Assembly (NCBI RefSeq): GCF_001667075.1
Contig: NZ_LZIL01000050.1
Location: 62,001-126,000 of the forward strand
From: Mycobacterium sp. 852014-52450_SCH5900713
GTDB taxonomy: Bacteria; Actinomycetota; Actinomycetes; Mycobacteriales; Mycobacteriaceae
Direction of reading: 5' to 3'
DNA length: 64,000 nucleotides
Position numbers and translations under genes: made by a program. Within the stretch, counting starts at the first letter, position 1. Each line of letters begins with the position of its first letter. Below the pieces are notes generated by a model that saw nothing but the letters and a program-made list of their open reading frames with translations, was not told the DNA's origin and ran no database searches. Below, in pieces: positions 53,832-63,816 of this stretch.

Positions 53832-54680
53832 TCAGCCGGGCACGTAGTCGAACTTATCGGGGTTGGGCCCGTTCCTGCCTGCTTCACCTTTGTCCAGGGC
53901 TGAGATCGCGTCCATGTCGGAATCATCCAACTCGAAGTCGAAGAGCTGGAAGTTCTCCTTGACCCGTTCCGGGGTCACCGACTTGGGGAAGACGATGTCG
54001 CCGCGCTGAATGTGCCAGCGCAGCACCACCTGCGCCGCCGACTTGCCCCGCGCCTCGGCGATGCGGTTGATCACCGGATCATCGAGCACCTTGCCCTGCG
54101 CGATCGGTGCCCACGCCTCGGTGGCGATGCCATGCTCGCGCCCATACGCGCGGACCTCTGTGTTCCCGAAGTACGGATGGAGCTCGATCTGGTTGACCGA
54201 CGGCACGGTGTCGGTTTCGGTGGCGAGCCGCTCCAGGTGTGCGACTTGGAAATTCGAGACGCCGATGCTGCGCGCGCGCCCGTCGCGAGCGAACTCTTCG
54301 AACACCTTCCAGGTCGAGACGAAGTCGCCGTCGTAGCGGGTGGGCAGCGGCCAGTGAATGAGGAACAGGTCGACGTAGTCGGAGTCCAGCGCCTTCAGGG
54401 TTCGGTCGAAGGCACGGCGCGCGTCGTCGGGTTTGTGAAAGCCGTTGTTGAGCTTGCTGGTGACGAACACGTCGCCGCGGTCGAGACCGGCGTCGCGGAT
54501 GCCTTGCCCGACTTCCTTTTCGTTGCCGTACATCTCGGCGGTGTCGATATGCCGGTAACCGATCTCGAGCGCCGTCTTGACCGCCGCAGCGGTCTCGTCG
54601 GGCTTGATCTGAAACACGCCGAAGCCCAGCTGCGGAATGCCGACACCATCGTTGAGTTCGATCGTTGGAATCTTGCTCAT
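53832..54680 (-). CDS. Aldo/keto reductase
   Basis: 282 residues of the AKR (beta/alpha)8 barrel with the catalytic tetrad: Asp and Tyr in DTAEMYGNE near 47-52, Lys in VTSKLNN near 74, and His in LIHWPLP near 107. NADPH contacts appear in PKSVTPERVKENF near 234. It reduces aldehydes or ketones and resembles M. tuberculosis Rv2971 type (AKR5) enzymes. AGGAGGAG precedes the ATG. Its 3' end lies two bases from that of the convergent DUF1707 gene. Confidence 0.93.
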   Translation of the reverse strand: MSKIPTIELNDGVGIPQLGFGVFQIKPDETAAAVKTALEIGYRHIDTAEMYGNEKEVGQGIRDAGLDRGDVFVTSKLNNGFHKPDDARRAFDRTLKALDSDYVDLFLIHWPLPTRYDGDFVSTWKVFEEFARDGRARSIGVSNFQVAHLERLATETDTVPSVNQIELHPYFGNTEVRAYGREHGIATEAWAPIAQGKVLDDPVINRIAEARGKSAAQVVLRWHIQRGDIVFPKSVTPERVKENFQLFDFELDDSDMDAISALDKGEAGRNGPNPDKFDYVPG

Positions 54681-54749
54681 GCGTCTCCTCCTTCTCGCTC
54701 CGTGTACCCGGTCGAGTGAGCACCTATCCGTTGGGGGTCCGTTGGCGGC

Positions 54750-56729
54750 TTAGCGGCGGCGGGACCGGAGGTAGTCGCCCACCACGGCCGCGCCCAGGCC
54801 GTCGAGGTCGGGCACCACCACGCGCCCCTCGACACGCCGCGCGACCTGGTCGATGAACCGGGCCAGGCCGGGGTCGCTGCCCAGCCGGAAGATGGTGATC
54901 TGCGCGCCCAGGCGAGCCATGTCGTCGAACCCGCGCACGGTGTGCGCGATGGTCCGAGGATGCGGCGGGTAGTCGAAAAACACAGTGGTACCGTCACCTT
55001 CGAAATCCTCCAGGTGAGCGGTGGGCTCCCCGTCGGTCACCACCAGGACGACGGGCTGCGCGTTAGGATGCCGCCGGAGGTGCCGGCCGGCCAGCGCCAG
55101 GGCGTGATGCAGGTTGGTGCCCTGCTCGTAGACGCCCTCGAGACCGGTGAGCTCGGCCGCGGTCACCGTTCGGGCGTAGCGGCCAAACGCGATGATTTGC
55201 AAGGCATCCGAGCGAAACCGGGTGCACACGAGATGGTTGAGGGCCAGCGCCGTCTGCTTCATCGGCAGCCAACGGTTCTCCATGACCATGGAGAACGAGG
55301 TGTCGACCAGCAGCGCCACCGCCGCCTGCGTGCGCGTCTCGGTCTCGGAGACCTCGACGTCGTCGACGGTGATCTTCAGCTGTCCGACCGCGCCGTCCGG
55401 CGCGGCCGTTCCCGCCTGCCGCAGTACGGCATTGGTCAGCGTGCGGGAAATGTGCCACGGTTCGGTGTCGCCGAACTGCCAGGGCCGGGTGGCGCCGGTG
55501 AGTTCGCCGGCCGCGCCCGCGCGCCGATGGTCCCGCTCGCCGCGTCGGCCGGAAAGTTGTTGCGCCACATCGCGCAGCGCCGTCTCGCCGAGCCTGCGCA
55601 TCGCCTTGGGCGAGAGGCGCCACTGTCCGTCGGAACCCCGGTCCAGAAAGCCCTGATTGACCAGTGCGCGCTCCAATTCGGTGAGCGTGCGGGCGTCGAC
55701 GGCGGCCTGGTCGCCGAGTTGGCGTGCCAGCGCGTCAAGATCGACGTCGTCCATGGTGGCGCCCGGATAGCTTTGCGAGAGCTGCTCGGCCAGCTGCTCG
55801 AGCTCGGCGACGTCGGCCAGCGCCTGGGTGCCCTCGCCCATCCCAAACGGGTTGTCGCCGGAGAACTGTTCGGACCCGCTCCAGTCCTCCCCCGGCCGGG
55901 CGGCCTGCAGGTGCGCGTCCAGCCGATTCAGCGCCTGCATCAGCGAAGGAGACCCGAATGCCTGCTGCGCCAAGGCATCCAACTCGGCCCGCTGGTCCGG
56001 GCTCAGGCTGTTGCGGAACCGTTGCGCGGCGGCGGCGCGCTTGGCCAAGGAATCCAGCAACTCGTCGACGTTGCGCGGGTTCTCCGGGAAGAACTCGCCG
56101 TGCTTGTCCATGAAGCCTTGGAAGTCCTGCTGGCTGTCCTCACCGCGGGCATGCTTGTCCAGCAGCTCGTTGAGGTCGTTCAGCATGTCGTTGACGCGCT
56201 GGCGGTCCTCGTCGGTGGCGCCCTGCAGGGCCTCCTTCATGCCGGCGAACCGCTGATCCAGCATCTCGCGGCCGAGCAGATCCTTGATCTGGTCGTACTT
56301 CTCGCGGGCCTCGTTGCTGCGCCAGTTGTAGTCGGAGAGTTCCTGAACGGCCTTGGCCGGCGAGGCCGGCAGGGCGTCGAGCTGCAATTCGCCGAAGCGG
56401 GCGTCGTCGTCGAGCGCGCGGGCCAGTTCTTTGCGTTCGGCCAGCACCGCCTCGTCGAGCAGCTTCTTGATCTCCTGCAGCGTGCCGTCTAAATTGTTGC
56501 GGCGCAACAGTTCCCGTCGGCGACGGTTCGCCTCCGCCGCCAGCCGGTCGGCCCCGGGCATGTTCTTGGTGCCGCGGCGCAGCAACTCGGACAGCGCGCG
56601 GCGCGGCGACGTGCCGGCCATGACGTCCTGCCCGATCTGCTCGAGGGCCTCGCGCAAATCCACCGGCGGGGCCAGCGGGTCCGGCCCGCCGGTGTACGCC
56701 GAGTATCGCGACGAATGGCCTCTAGCCAT
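54750..56729 (-). CDS. VWA-domain protein partner of the MoxR ATPase
   Basis: 659 residues starting MARGHSSRYSAYTGGPD; this ATG overlaps the upstream AAA+ stop by eight bases. The first ~440 residues are helical and charged (a coiled-coil-rich stretch around 90-350). The C-terminal VWA domain has a full MIDAS: LLVDTSFSM near 485, the Thr in QGTNLHHAL, and VVTDGEPT near 590. MoxR-VWA pairs act as chaperones or metal-insertion machines in other systems. It is the orthologue of Rv0959. The longer frame to 57050 lies inside the AAA+ gene and is arginine-rich. Confidence 0.88.
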   Translation of the reverse strand: MARGHSSRYSAYTGGPDPLAPPVDLREALEQIGQDVMAGTSPRRALSELLRRGTKNMPGADRLAAEANRRRRELLRRNNLDGTLQEIKKLLDEAVLAERKELARALDDDARFGELQLDALPASPAKAVQELSDYNWRSNEAREKYDQIKDLLGREMLDQRFAGMKEALQGATDEDRQRVNDMLNDLNELLDKHARGEDSQQDFQGFMDKHGEFFPENPRNVDELLDSLAKRAAAAQRFRNSLSPDQRAELDALAQQAFGSPSLMQALNRLDAHLQAARPGEDWSGSEQFSGDNPFGMGEGTQALADVAELEQLAEQLSQSYPGATMDDVDLDALARQLGDQAAVDARTLTELERALVNQGFLDRGSDGQWRLSPKAMRRLGETALRDVAQQLSGRRGERDHRRAGAAGELTGATRPWQFGDTEPWHISRTLTNAVLRQAGTAAPDGAVGQLKITVDDVEVSETETRTQAAVALLVDTSFSMVMENRWLPMKQTALALNHLVCTRFRSDALQIIAFGRYARTVTAAELTGLEGVYEQGTNLHHALALAGRHLRRHPNAQPVVLVVTDGEPTAHLEDFEGDGTTVFFDYPPHPRTIAHTVRGFDDMARLGAQITIFRLGSDPGLARFIDQVARRVEGRVVVPDLDGLGAAVVGDYLRSRRR

Positions 56730-58107
56730 AGACGGTTTGGCCCTCTCCGGATACCTTGTCGATCCGCTTGGCCAGGTACAAGGCCTCCAGCGCGAGTTCG
56801 AGCGCGGCGGCGCGCTCGCCCTCCGACTGGGCGTTGACCTTGGCGGCGATTTTCTCCACCACCGGCAGGGCCGGAACCGCGGCCAGCACGTCCTTGGCCG
56901 AAACCCGCTCACCGGTCGTGACCGCGGAGCCGCCCTCGACCGCCGACACCAACGACCCGACGTCGATGCCGCCGAGCACCCGCGACGCGGTGTCGGCCGT
57001 CGCGCGGCGCAGCAGGTGTTCGAGGACGGCCTGCTCGCGGCCTTCCTCACCGGACTCGAATTCCAGCTTGCCGCGCAGGACGTCGATCACCGTGCCCAGG
57101 TCGACCACCCGGGCCACCGGATCGGTCTCCCCCAGCATCGCGCCGCGGTGCCGGGCGGCCGCCGCCACGGTTTCGGCCGCGGCGATCGCGAACCGCGCAG
57201 ACACCCCGGAGCGTTGGTCGACGGAGTTGGACTCCCGCAGGTACCGGGCGAACCGGGCGATCACCTGCATCAGGTAGTCGGGCACCTGCGCGGACAGGTG
57301 CGCCTCCTGCAAGATCACGCCCACCTCCGCCTCGAGCTCCAGCGGGTAGTGGGTGCGGATCTCCGCACCGAACCGGTCCTTGAGCGGGGTGATGATGCGG
57401 CCGCGGTTGGTGTAGTCCTCCGGGTTGGCGCTCGCGACCACCAACACGTCCAGCGGCAGCCGCAGCGTGTAGCCACGGACCTGAATGTCGCGCTCCTCCA
57501 TCACGTTGAGCATCGACACCTGGATGCGCTCGGCGAGGTCGGGAAGCTCGTTGACCGCGACGATGCCGCGGTGTGCGCGGGGGATCAGGCCGTAGGCGAT
57601 GGTTTCCGGATCCCCGAGGCTGCGGCCCTCCGCAACCTTGATCGGGTCGATGTCACCAACGAGGTCCGCGACGCTGGTGTCGGGGGTTGCCAGCTTCTCG
57701 GTGTAGCGCTCGCTGCGGTGCTTCCACTCGATCGGCAGGTCGTCGCCCAGGGTGGCGGCCTTGCGGATCGACTCCGGCGTGATCGGCGAATAGGGATGCT
57801 CGCCCAGTTCTGCCCCGGCGATCACCGGCGTCCACTCGTCAAGCAGCCCGGTCAGCGCGCGCAGGAGCCGGGTCTTGCCCTGGCCACGTTCGCCGAGCAG
57901 GACGAAGTCGTGCCCGGCGATGAGCGCCCGCTCCAGTTGGGGCAGGACGGTGTCCTCAAAGCCCAGAATTCCCGGCCAGACCTCATCGCCCTCCGCCAAC
58001 GCGGTCAGCAGGTTTTCCCGGATTTCCTGTTTGACTCCCCGTTCACGATGGCCGGCGGCACGCAGTTCGCCGACGGTGCGGGGCAGATTGCTGGGTGATG
58101 GCACCAC
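56722..58107 (-). CDS. MoxR/Mg-chelatase-like AAA+ ATPase
   Basis: 461 residues. Walker A is LLGERGQGKTRLL near 73-86. The Walker B position reads GIVAVNELPDL near 190, with Asn where the family normally has Asp, while the catalytic Glu remains. Sensor 1 is VVASANPEDYTNRG and an arginine finger region RFGAEIRTHYPL follows. It should remodel a protein partner by ATP-driven cycling, probably with the overlapping VWA gene. Start: GTG 58107, or the adjacent GTG 58104, for which TAGCGT lies six bases upstream. It is orthologous to Rv0958. Confidence 0.9.
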   Translation of the reverse strand: MVPSPSNLPRTVGELRAAGHRERGVKQEIRENLLTALAEGDEVWPGILGFEDTVLPQLERALIAGHDFVLLGERGQGKTRLLRALTGLLDEWTPVIAGAELGEHPYSPITPESIRKAATLGDDLPIEWKHRSERYTEKLATPDTSVADLVGDIDPIKVAEGRSLGDPETIAYGLIPRAHRGIVAVNELPDLAERIQVSMLNVMEERDIQVRGYTLRLPLDVLVVASANPEDYTNRGRIITPLKDRFGAEIRTHYPLELEAEVGVILQEAHLSAQVPDYLMQVIARFARYLRESNSVDQRSGVSARFAIAAAETVAAAARHRGAMLGETDPVARVVDLGTVIDVLRGKLEFESGEEGREQAVLEHLLRRATADTASRVLGGIDVGSLVSAVEGGSAVTTGERVSAKDVLAAVPALPVVEKIAAKVNAQSEGERAAALELALEALYLAKRIDKVSGEGQTVYG

Positions 58108-58148
58108 TCCACGCTACGCGTTGGCCAATGGCCCCACGCGCTGAGCGT

Positions 58149-59732
58149 TCAGTGCGCGAAGTGGCGGGCGCCGGTGAGGTACAACGTGACGCCGGCGCTG
58201 GCCGCCGCCGCGGTCACCTCGTCGTCACGCACCGACCCACCGGGGTGCACGATCGCTTTCACCCCGGCGGCGGTCAGCGTCTCGAGTCCGTCGGGGAACG
58301 GAAAGAACGCATCCGATGCGGCGACCGCACCGCGGACTCGGTCACCGCCGCGCTCGACGGCGAGCCGAGCGGCGTCCACCCGGTTCACCTGTCCCATGCC
58401 GACGCCGATGGTCGCGCCGCCGGCGGCGATCACGATGGCGTTCGACTTGACCGCCCGGCAAGCCCGCCACGCGAAGACCAGGTCGGTCAGCGTGGCCGGG
58501 TCGGCGGGTGATCCCGTCGCCAGCGTCCAATTCGCCGGGTTGTCACCGTGCGCGTCGAGCTCGTCACGTTGCTGCACCAGCAGGCCACCGCTGATCGGCC
58601 GGAGCTCGGTGCCGCCGGTCAGCGGTTCGGAGGCCACCAGCACCCGGATGTTCTTCTTGCGCGTCAAGGCTTTCAATGCCTCCGGCGCGTACGCCGGCGC
58701 GATGATGACCTCGGTGAAGATGGTGCTCACATACTCGGCCATCTCGAGACTGACTTCGGTGTTGGCCGCGATGACGCCGCCGAAGGCGCTCAGCGGATCA
58801 CATTCGTGGGCCTTGCGGTGCGCGTCGGCCACCGATTCCGACGAGATGGCGATCCCACATGGGTTGGCGTGCTTGATGATTGCGACGCACGTCTGTTCGT
58901 GGTCGAAGGCGGCCCGCCAGGCCGCATCCGCGTCGGTGAAGTTGTTGTACGACATCTCTTTTCCGTGCAGCTGCTCGGCTTGCGCCAGTCCCGGCCAGGC
59001 GGTGGGGTCGCTGTAGAGCGCCGCCTGCTGGTGCGGGTTCTCGCCATAGCGCAGCATCGTCGAGCGGTTCCAACTGCGCCCCAGCCACTTGGGGAACGCC
59101 GTCGGCGGGTGCTCGGGCGCCAGCGTCGACTCCATCCAGCCCGCGACGGCGATGTCGTATTCGGCGGTGTGCTGAAACGCCAGCGCGGCCAGCTTTTTGC
59201 GCTCGGCGAGGGTAAAGCCGCCGTGCCGCACCGCGGCGAGCACGCCGTCATAGCCGCGTGGGTCGGTGATCACCGCCACGCTGGGATGGTTTTTCGCGGC
59301 CGCGCGGACCATCGAGGGCCCACCGATGTCGATCTGCTCGACGCATTCGTCGATGCTGGCGCCGGAGTCGACGGTCTCGCTGAACGGGTAGAGGTTGACC
59401 ACGACGAGTTCGAACGCCGCAACGCCAAGTTCCTCGAGCGCCGCGGCGTGCTCGGGTTTGCGGAGATCGGCCAGCAGGCCGGCATGCACCCGCGGGTGCA
59501 GCGTCTTGACCCGTCCGTCGAGCACCTCGGGAAAGCCGGTCAACTCCTCGACCCGCGTGACCGGAATCCCTTTTTCGGCAATGGTCTTCGCCGTCGACCC
59601 GGTCGAGACGATCTCGACGCCCGCGTCCGCCAGCCCCCGGGCGAGTTCGACGAGCCCGGTCTTGTCGTAGACGCTGATCAACGCGCGGCGGATCGGTCTT
59701 TTCGCCGTCTCCGGCCATTCGTCGGTGCTCAT
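58149..59732 (-). CDS. purH: Bifunctional AICAR transformylase / IMP cyclohydrolase
   Basis: 527 residues. The N-terminal MGS-like IMP cyclohydrolase (1-150) has [15 protein letters not shown] and STGSTAKTI. The AICAR transformylase (about 200-527) has [12 protein letters not shown] near 230, [11 protein letters not shown] near 290 (the catalytic Lys/His) and [24 protein letters not shown] near the end. It performs the last two steps of IMP synthesis. Its ATG overlaps the purN stop by four bases. It is orthologous to Rv0957. Confidence 0.96.
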   Translation of the reverse strand: MSTDEWPETAKRPIRRALISVYDKTGLVELARGLADAGVEIVSTGSTAKTIAEKGIPVTRVEELTGFPEVLDGRVKTLHPRVHAGLLADLRKPEHAAALEELGVAAFELVVVNLYPFSETVDSGASIDECVEQIDIGGPSMVRAAAKNHPSVAVITDPRGYDGVLAAVRHGGFTLAERKKLAALAFQHTAEYDIAVAGWMESTLAPEHPPTAFPKWLGRSWNRSTMLRYGENPHQQAALYSDPTAWPGLAQAEQLHGKEMSYNNFTDADAAWRAAFDHEQTCVAIIKHANPCGIAISSESVADAHRKAHECDPLSAFGGVIAANTEVSLEMAEYVSTIFTEVIIAPAYAPEALKALTRKKNIRVLVASEPLTGGTELRPISGGLLVQQRDELDAHGDNPANWTLATGSPADPATLTDLVFAWRACRAVKSNAIVIAAGGATIGVGMGQVNRVDAARLAVERGGDRVRGAVAASDAFFPFPDGLETLTAAGVKAIVHPGGSVRDDEVTAAAASAGVTLYLTGARHFAH

Positions 59733-60376
59733 CGGTTGGTCGCCTTTCGTCCGATCGTCGCTGTTCTTCCGACCAGGGTCAGGCCGCCGGTCGCGATCTC
59801 GGCCACCACGTCCACCAGGAGCTTCCGTTCGGTGACCTTGATGCGTTCATGCAGGGTCTCTTCGCTGTCGCCGTCGAGCACCGGCACGGATTGCTGCGCC
59901 AGGATCGGCCCGGTGTCCGTCCCGGCGTCCACCAGGTGCACGGTACAACCTGTGACCTTGACGCCGTAGGCCAACGCATCGGCCACGCCGTGCGCGCCCG
60001 GAAACGCCGGCAATAAAGCCGGATGAGTATTGATGATCCGGCCGTAGAAGCGCGAGAGAAACTGGGGCCCAAGTATTTTCATGAAACCCGCCGACACCAC
60101 CAGATCGGGCGAGTGCGCGGCGGTGGCTTCGGTGACGGCCGCATCCCACGCGGCGCGGTCGGGGTGATCGCCGAGCCGGGCGGTGAACGTCGGCAGCGAC
60201 GCCCTCGCGGCGATCTCGGTGGCCAGGCACTCGCGATCGGCACCGACCGCGACCACGCGGGCGGGGTAGTCGCCGACGGCGGCGTCGAGCATGGAGCTCA
60301 GCAGCGATCCGGTGCCCGATGCCAATACCACCACCCGCGCCGGCGCGCTCGGGGGCACATGGAGCGGTTCGGCCAC
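59729..60376 (-). CDS. purN: Phosphoribosylglycinamide formyltransferase
   Basis: 215 residues. [16 protein letters not shown] near 14 is the phosphate loop and SAGFMKILG near 96 shapes the folate pocket. [12 protein letters not shown] near 118 gives the catalytic Asn and His, and AGTDTGPI the catalytic Asp. It transfers a formyl group from 10-formyl-THF to GAR in purine synthesis. It starts at a GTG with TAGGCT eight bases upstream and is coupled to purH. It is orthologous to Rv0956. Confidence 0.96.
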   Translation of the reverse strand: MAEPLHVPPSAPARVVVLASGTGSLLSSMLDAAVGDYPARVVAVGADRECLATEIAARASLPTFTARLGDHPDRAAWDAAVTEATAAHSPDLVVSAGFMKILGPQFLSRFYGRIINTHPALLPAFPGAHGVADALAYGVKVTGCTVHLVDAGTDTGPILAQQSVPVLDGDSEETLHERIKVTERKLLVDVVAEIATGGLTLVGRTATIGRKATNR

Positions 60377-60397
60377 AAGCAGAGAGCCTAGTGGGAG

Positions 60398-61771
60398 CTA
60401 CTCGTCGGGCTCGCGGTCGGGCGCGGTCGGCTGCCCTTCGTCGGGGGGCGGCAAGGTGTCGTCGCCCACCGCCTCGGCGTCGTCGCCGACCAGCGCGTCG
60501 TGCGCGGCGAACTCCTCGGGATCGGCGAGATCCGGCGGCGGTTCGTCGTCCGCCTCGTCGAAGGCCCCGGCGAAGTCCGCCGGTTGTTCGGGCGCGGCGG
60601 GCGCGGGCTTGGGCCGCCGGGGCCGGGCCCGGACGCCGCCGCTCATCACCAGGGTGATCCCGCCGACAACCGAGAACCAGAAGAACACCCCGATGAGTGA
60701 GGCGCTCTGGTCGACGCCGACATCGCCAAAGTTTCCCAGCCGGCCGCTGCCGCCGTATGCGAGCAGGGACATCGCCAACGCCCCCGCGACGGAGGCGACG
60801 AGAAGCTTGGCCGTCGCCGGAATCAGCGGGAGCGCCCGCCGAGCGCACTGCTGCCCGACCGCCACCCCGGACGCCGCGCCGATGATGAGCAGGGCGACCC
60901 ACACCGGCCCCAGCGGCGGGTGGGGCGCGGCGGCCAGGATCGGCAGCGCCGGAATGTCGCCGCCGAAGACGGTGAACGAACTGAACGTCGCGAAGCCGAG
61001 GTGGGCGCTGGACCCTACCGCCATCGCCGAGGTGCCGACGATGACGTTGGGCGCGTACAACATCGACAGCACCGTAAGGCTGAACTGCCCGAATATCGAA
61101 TCGGTGATCCCGTAGAGATCTTGCATCGTCGCCCAATGCACCACCAGCGACGCCGCCGTGACCAAGCCCGAAAGCCCGAGCAACGCCAGCACACCGGCCG
61201 ACGCCGCGCGCAGGGCATCACCGAGCCAAAACGGCAGGGACGAGGCCGCCAACGCCCGTCGCCCCACCCGGGACCACACACCGATCGCGGCGCCGAGCGC
61301 ATGCACGACGAGCACGCTGGTGAACGCGCGCAGGGCGCTGGGCGTCTGCAGCTCGGTGATCACCGACGACGCGTCGTGGATGACGGCCAGGGCGATCGCC
61401 GCAATCAGCAAGGGACCGCCCACCGCCGACGCGACCACCCAGCGGACGACCAACCACGAGGAATACGGAGAGGTCGCCCGCGCCGTGCTGCGCGCGGTCG
61501 CCCAGATCATGAGCAGCACCGGCAGCAGCGGCATCACGCCCAGTTCGCGGCCGCCGATCGAGATCGGCACCTGGTGCACGCCCAGCCACATGCTGGCGAT
61601 CGCGCCCAGCGCGCCGGTCATGTCGCTGTTGGCGATCAACAACTGCAGCAACGTGACCGCGGCGATGATGACCAACGCCACCACCGCCGGACCGAACGCC
61701 ACACGGACGAGGTCACGCGCCTGGCGAGCGCCCGCTGGCCGGTTGTCCGCGCCTTCCGACACCCTTTTCAC
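60398..61771 (-). CDS. perM: PerM-like polytopic membrane protein (DUF6350)
   Basis: 457 residues with about ten transmembrane helices between 25 and 380, then an acidic cytoplasmic tail ([21 protein letters not shown] and onward). It corresponds to M. tuberculosis Rv0955 (PerM), needed for division at low Mg2+ and for persistence in mice, where it interacts with the division protein FtsB. The acidic tail and [17 protein letters not shown] opening match. It is transcribed in the same direction as, and just upstream of, purN-purH. Confidence 0.88.
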   Translation of the reverse strand: MKRVSEGADNRPAGARQARDLVRVAFGPAVVALVIIAAVTLLQLLIANSDMTGALGAIASMWLGVHQVPISIGGRELGVMPLLPVLLMIWATARSTARATSPYSSWLVVRWVVASAVGGPLLIAAIALAVIHDASSVITELQTPSALRAFTSVLVVHALGAAIGVWSRVGRRALAASSLPFWLGDALRAASAGVLALLGLSGLVTAASLVVHWATMQDLYGITDSIFGQFSLTVLSMLYAPNVIVGTSAMAVGSSAHLGFATFSSFTVFGGDIPALPILAAAPHPPLGPVWVALLIIGAASGVAVGQQCARRALPLIPATAKLLVASVAGALAMSLLAYGGSGRLGNFGDVGVDQSASLIGVFFWFSVVGGITLVMSGGVRARPRRPKPAPAAPEQPADFAGAFDEADDEPPPDLADPEEFAAHDALVGDDAEAVGDDTLPPPDEGQPTAPDREPDE

Positions 61772-61810
61772 TCTTCGGCGTACGTCCCGACTAGGCGCGA
61801 GGGCGCACGG

Positions 61811-62695
61811 TTAGGAGGGCGCGGGACCAGACGGCGACGAGGGCGGCTGCTGCTCCTGGCCGTACGGCTGCTGGCCCCCGCCCTGGCTGGAGTAGTTGGG
61901 CGCCGAACCCTCGGACCCCGAGCCGGCCGCGGGCGGCGGGCTGAAGCTGGGGAATCCGGTGGGCGGCGTGGACGGTCCTTGTTGCGCGGTCGCTTGGGGC
62001 CCGGACTGCGGCTGGGCACCGAAACCGCCGGTCGGAACCGCGCTTTGGGTCGGGGCCTGGCTGGCGGGGTAGCCGCCGTACTGCGACCCGTACCCGGGGT
62101 GCTGCGGCTGCTGCTGGCCAGGCTGACCGTAGTAGGGCTGCTGGCCGTACTGCCCGTACTGGCCGTATTGGCCGTACTGGGCGTAGGGGTCGTACTTGGG
62201 CCGCGGCGCAGGCGCCGTGATGACGCCCGCCTCCAGCAGGACGACGACGACGGCGGCGATCGCCTGGAGCACGCTGCACGCGACCAGGGGCCACATCGCC
62301 CAGCCGATCGCGACGCCGGCCGGCAGGTTGATCGTCTCGGTGACGGCCAGCAGCGCACCGAGGACCGCGATGACCGCGACGACTCCGGCGTAGGTCTTGG
62401 CCTTGGGCAGCAGGCTCAGCCCCGCGAGCAGCGCGGCCAGCACCGCGACGATGACCGCCGTACCCGCGTCACCGGCGCGTCCGCCGACGCCCGGGCCGAG
62501 CTCGGAGCCGATGGTGAACGTCGGCCCGAAGTTCAGCAGATATACCGCCAGGCCGAGCACGACCACCGCGATGTTCAGGTAAAGCGGGAGCTTCGTCGTG
62601 CCGTCGTCGTCCTTGGTGAACGACGGCGTGGCACCTGAGTAGGAGCCCCCGGGCGATGCGGGCTGATATCCGGGGCTACCGGGCGAGTAGGTCAT
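61811..62695 (-). CDS. 34 kDa antigen homologue (DUF5336), tetraspan membrane protein
   Basis: 294 residues starting [27 protein letters not shown] precedes the ATG. Four transmembrane helices lie between about 38 and 155. The C-terminal tail is low-complexity, with four YGQ units ([13 protein letters not shown] near 172) and Pro/Gln/Gly-rich sequence. It matches Rv0954 and the 34 kDa antigenic protein of M. avium subsp. paratuberculosis; the Rv0954 protein is reported to associate with the division complex. It lies next to perM, another division-linked protein. Confidence 0.9.
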   Translation of the reverse strand: MTYSPGSPGYQPASPGGSYSGATPSFTKDDDGTTKLPLYLNIAVVVLGLAVYLLNFGPTFTIGSELGPGVGGRAGDAGTAVIVAVLAALLAGLSLLPKAKTYAGVVAVIAVLGALLAVTETINLPAGVAIGWAMWPLVACSVLQAIAAVVVVLLEAGVITAPAPRPKYDPYAQYGQYGQYGQYGQQPYYGQPGQQQPQHPGYGSQYGGYPASQAPTQSAVPTGGFGAQPQSGPQATAQQGPSTPPTGFPSFSPPPAAGSGSEGSAPNYSSQGGGQQPYGQEQQPPSSPSGPAPS

Positions 62696-62918
62696 GGCTC
62701 CTCCTGTTGCTTCCAGTGCCTTGAAGTGCCTTTGCGGGCGCCACAGTTGCGTCGCGACGCTGTGCTTGCGGGCGCGCCGTTCCATAAAACGCCGTGCCCG
62801 GCGGTTGCGTTGCGACGCGATCGATCAACCACGCTAGCGCACTTCGGAACGCCGGTGCCGTGGCCACCGGCTTGGACGCCGATCCGTGCCGCCACGACGG
62901 CGGCTTGCTCAGCGCAGG

Positions 62919-62932
62919 TAGAACACGTTCTA
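62919..62932 (+). promoter_or_regulatory. KstR-type operator
   Basis: TAGAACACGTTCTA is a perfect inverted repeat (TAGAAC/GTTCTA, two-base spacer) and an exact fit to the KstR consensus TnnAACnnGTTnnA. It ends nine bases before the ATG at 62942, so repressor binding would cover the promoter. Confidence 0.82.
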
Positions 62933-62941
62933 ATTCTCTCC

Positions 62942-63790
62942 ATGGATTACGGGCTTGTGCTTTTTACCAGCGACCGCGGCATCTCTCCGGCATCGGCCGC
63001 GAAGCTTGCCGACGAACACGGCTTCACGACCTTTTACGTGCCGGAACACACCCACATCCCGATCAAGCGCGAGGCGGCGCACCCGACGACGGGCGACGCC
63101 TCGCTGCCCGACGACCGCTACATGCGGACGCTAGACCCATGGGTAAGCCTGGGCGCGGCGTGCGCCGTCACGTCGCGGGTGCGGCTGTCCACCGCGGTGG
63201 CGCTGCCCGTCGAACACGACCCCATCACGCTGGCGAAAAGCATTGCCACCCTCGACCATTTGTCCGGCGGACGCGTCAGCCTCGGCGTCGGGTTCGGGTG
63301 GAACACCGACGAGCTCGCCGATCACGGCGTGCCGCCCGCGAGGCGCCGCACCATGCTGCGCGAATACATCGAAGCCATGCGGGAGCTGTGGACCAAGGAG
63401 GAAGCGGCCTACGACGGCGAGTTCGTCAAGTTCGGGCCGAGCTGGGCGTGGCCCAAGCCCGTGCAGCCACACATTCCCGTGCTGGTCGGCGCTGCCGGTA
63501 ACGAGAAGAACTTCAAGTGGATCGCCCGCAGCGCCGACGGCTGGATCACCACCCCGCGCGACTTCGACATCGACGAGCCGGTGAAGTTGCTGCAGGACAC
63601 CTGGGCGGCCGCCGGCCGCGACGGCGCCCCGCAGATCGTCGCGCTGGACTTCAAGCCGATCCCCGAGAAGCTCGCCAAATGGGCCGAGCTGGGGGTCACC
63701 GAGGTGCTGTTCGGGCTCCCCGACCGCCCCGAGGACGAGATCGCCGCCTACGTCGAGCGGCTGGCGGGCAAGCTGGCCGCCCTCGTCTGA
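62942..63790 (+). CDS. LLM-class F420-dependent oxidoreductase
   Basis: 282 residues of the luciferase-like (F420) TIM barrel. MDYGLVLFTSDRGISPASAA opens it, then FYVPEHTHIP, LDHLSGGRVSLGVGFGWN (the conserved GRxxLGxGxGW segment) near 98-115, and IPVLVGAAGNEKNFKW near 178. The ATG at 62942 gives exactly the length of M. tuberculosis Rv0953c. The perfect KstR-type palindrome just upstream ties it to cholesterol-linked control. Substrate unknown. Confidence 0.92.
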   Translation: MDYGLVLFTSDRGISPASAAKLADEHGFTTFYVPEHTHIPIKREAAHPTTGDASLPDDRYMRTLDPWVSLGAACAVTSRVRLSTAVALPVEHDPITLAKSIATLDHLSGGRVSLGVGFGWNTDELADHGVPPARRRTMLREYIEAMRELWTKEEAAYDGEFVKFGPSWAWPKPVQPHIPVLVGAAGNEKNFKWIARSADGWITTPRDFDIDEPVKLLQDTWAAAGRDGAPQIVALDFKPIPEKLAKWAELGVTEVLFGLPDRPEDEIAAYVERLAGKLAALV

Positions 63791-63816
63791 GAACCCTTCG
63801 TACCGCGACCCGGCTG

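Noticed and set aside
62105..62200. Short repeated DNA as a possible minisatellite or CRISPR
   Set aside because: It is in frame and encodes the YGQ repeats of the 34 kDa homologue; there are no spacers of unique sequence.
60920..62638. 572-residue plus-strand frame over perM and the 34 kDa homologue
   Set aside because: It is antisense to two recognised genes and has shadow-type composition.
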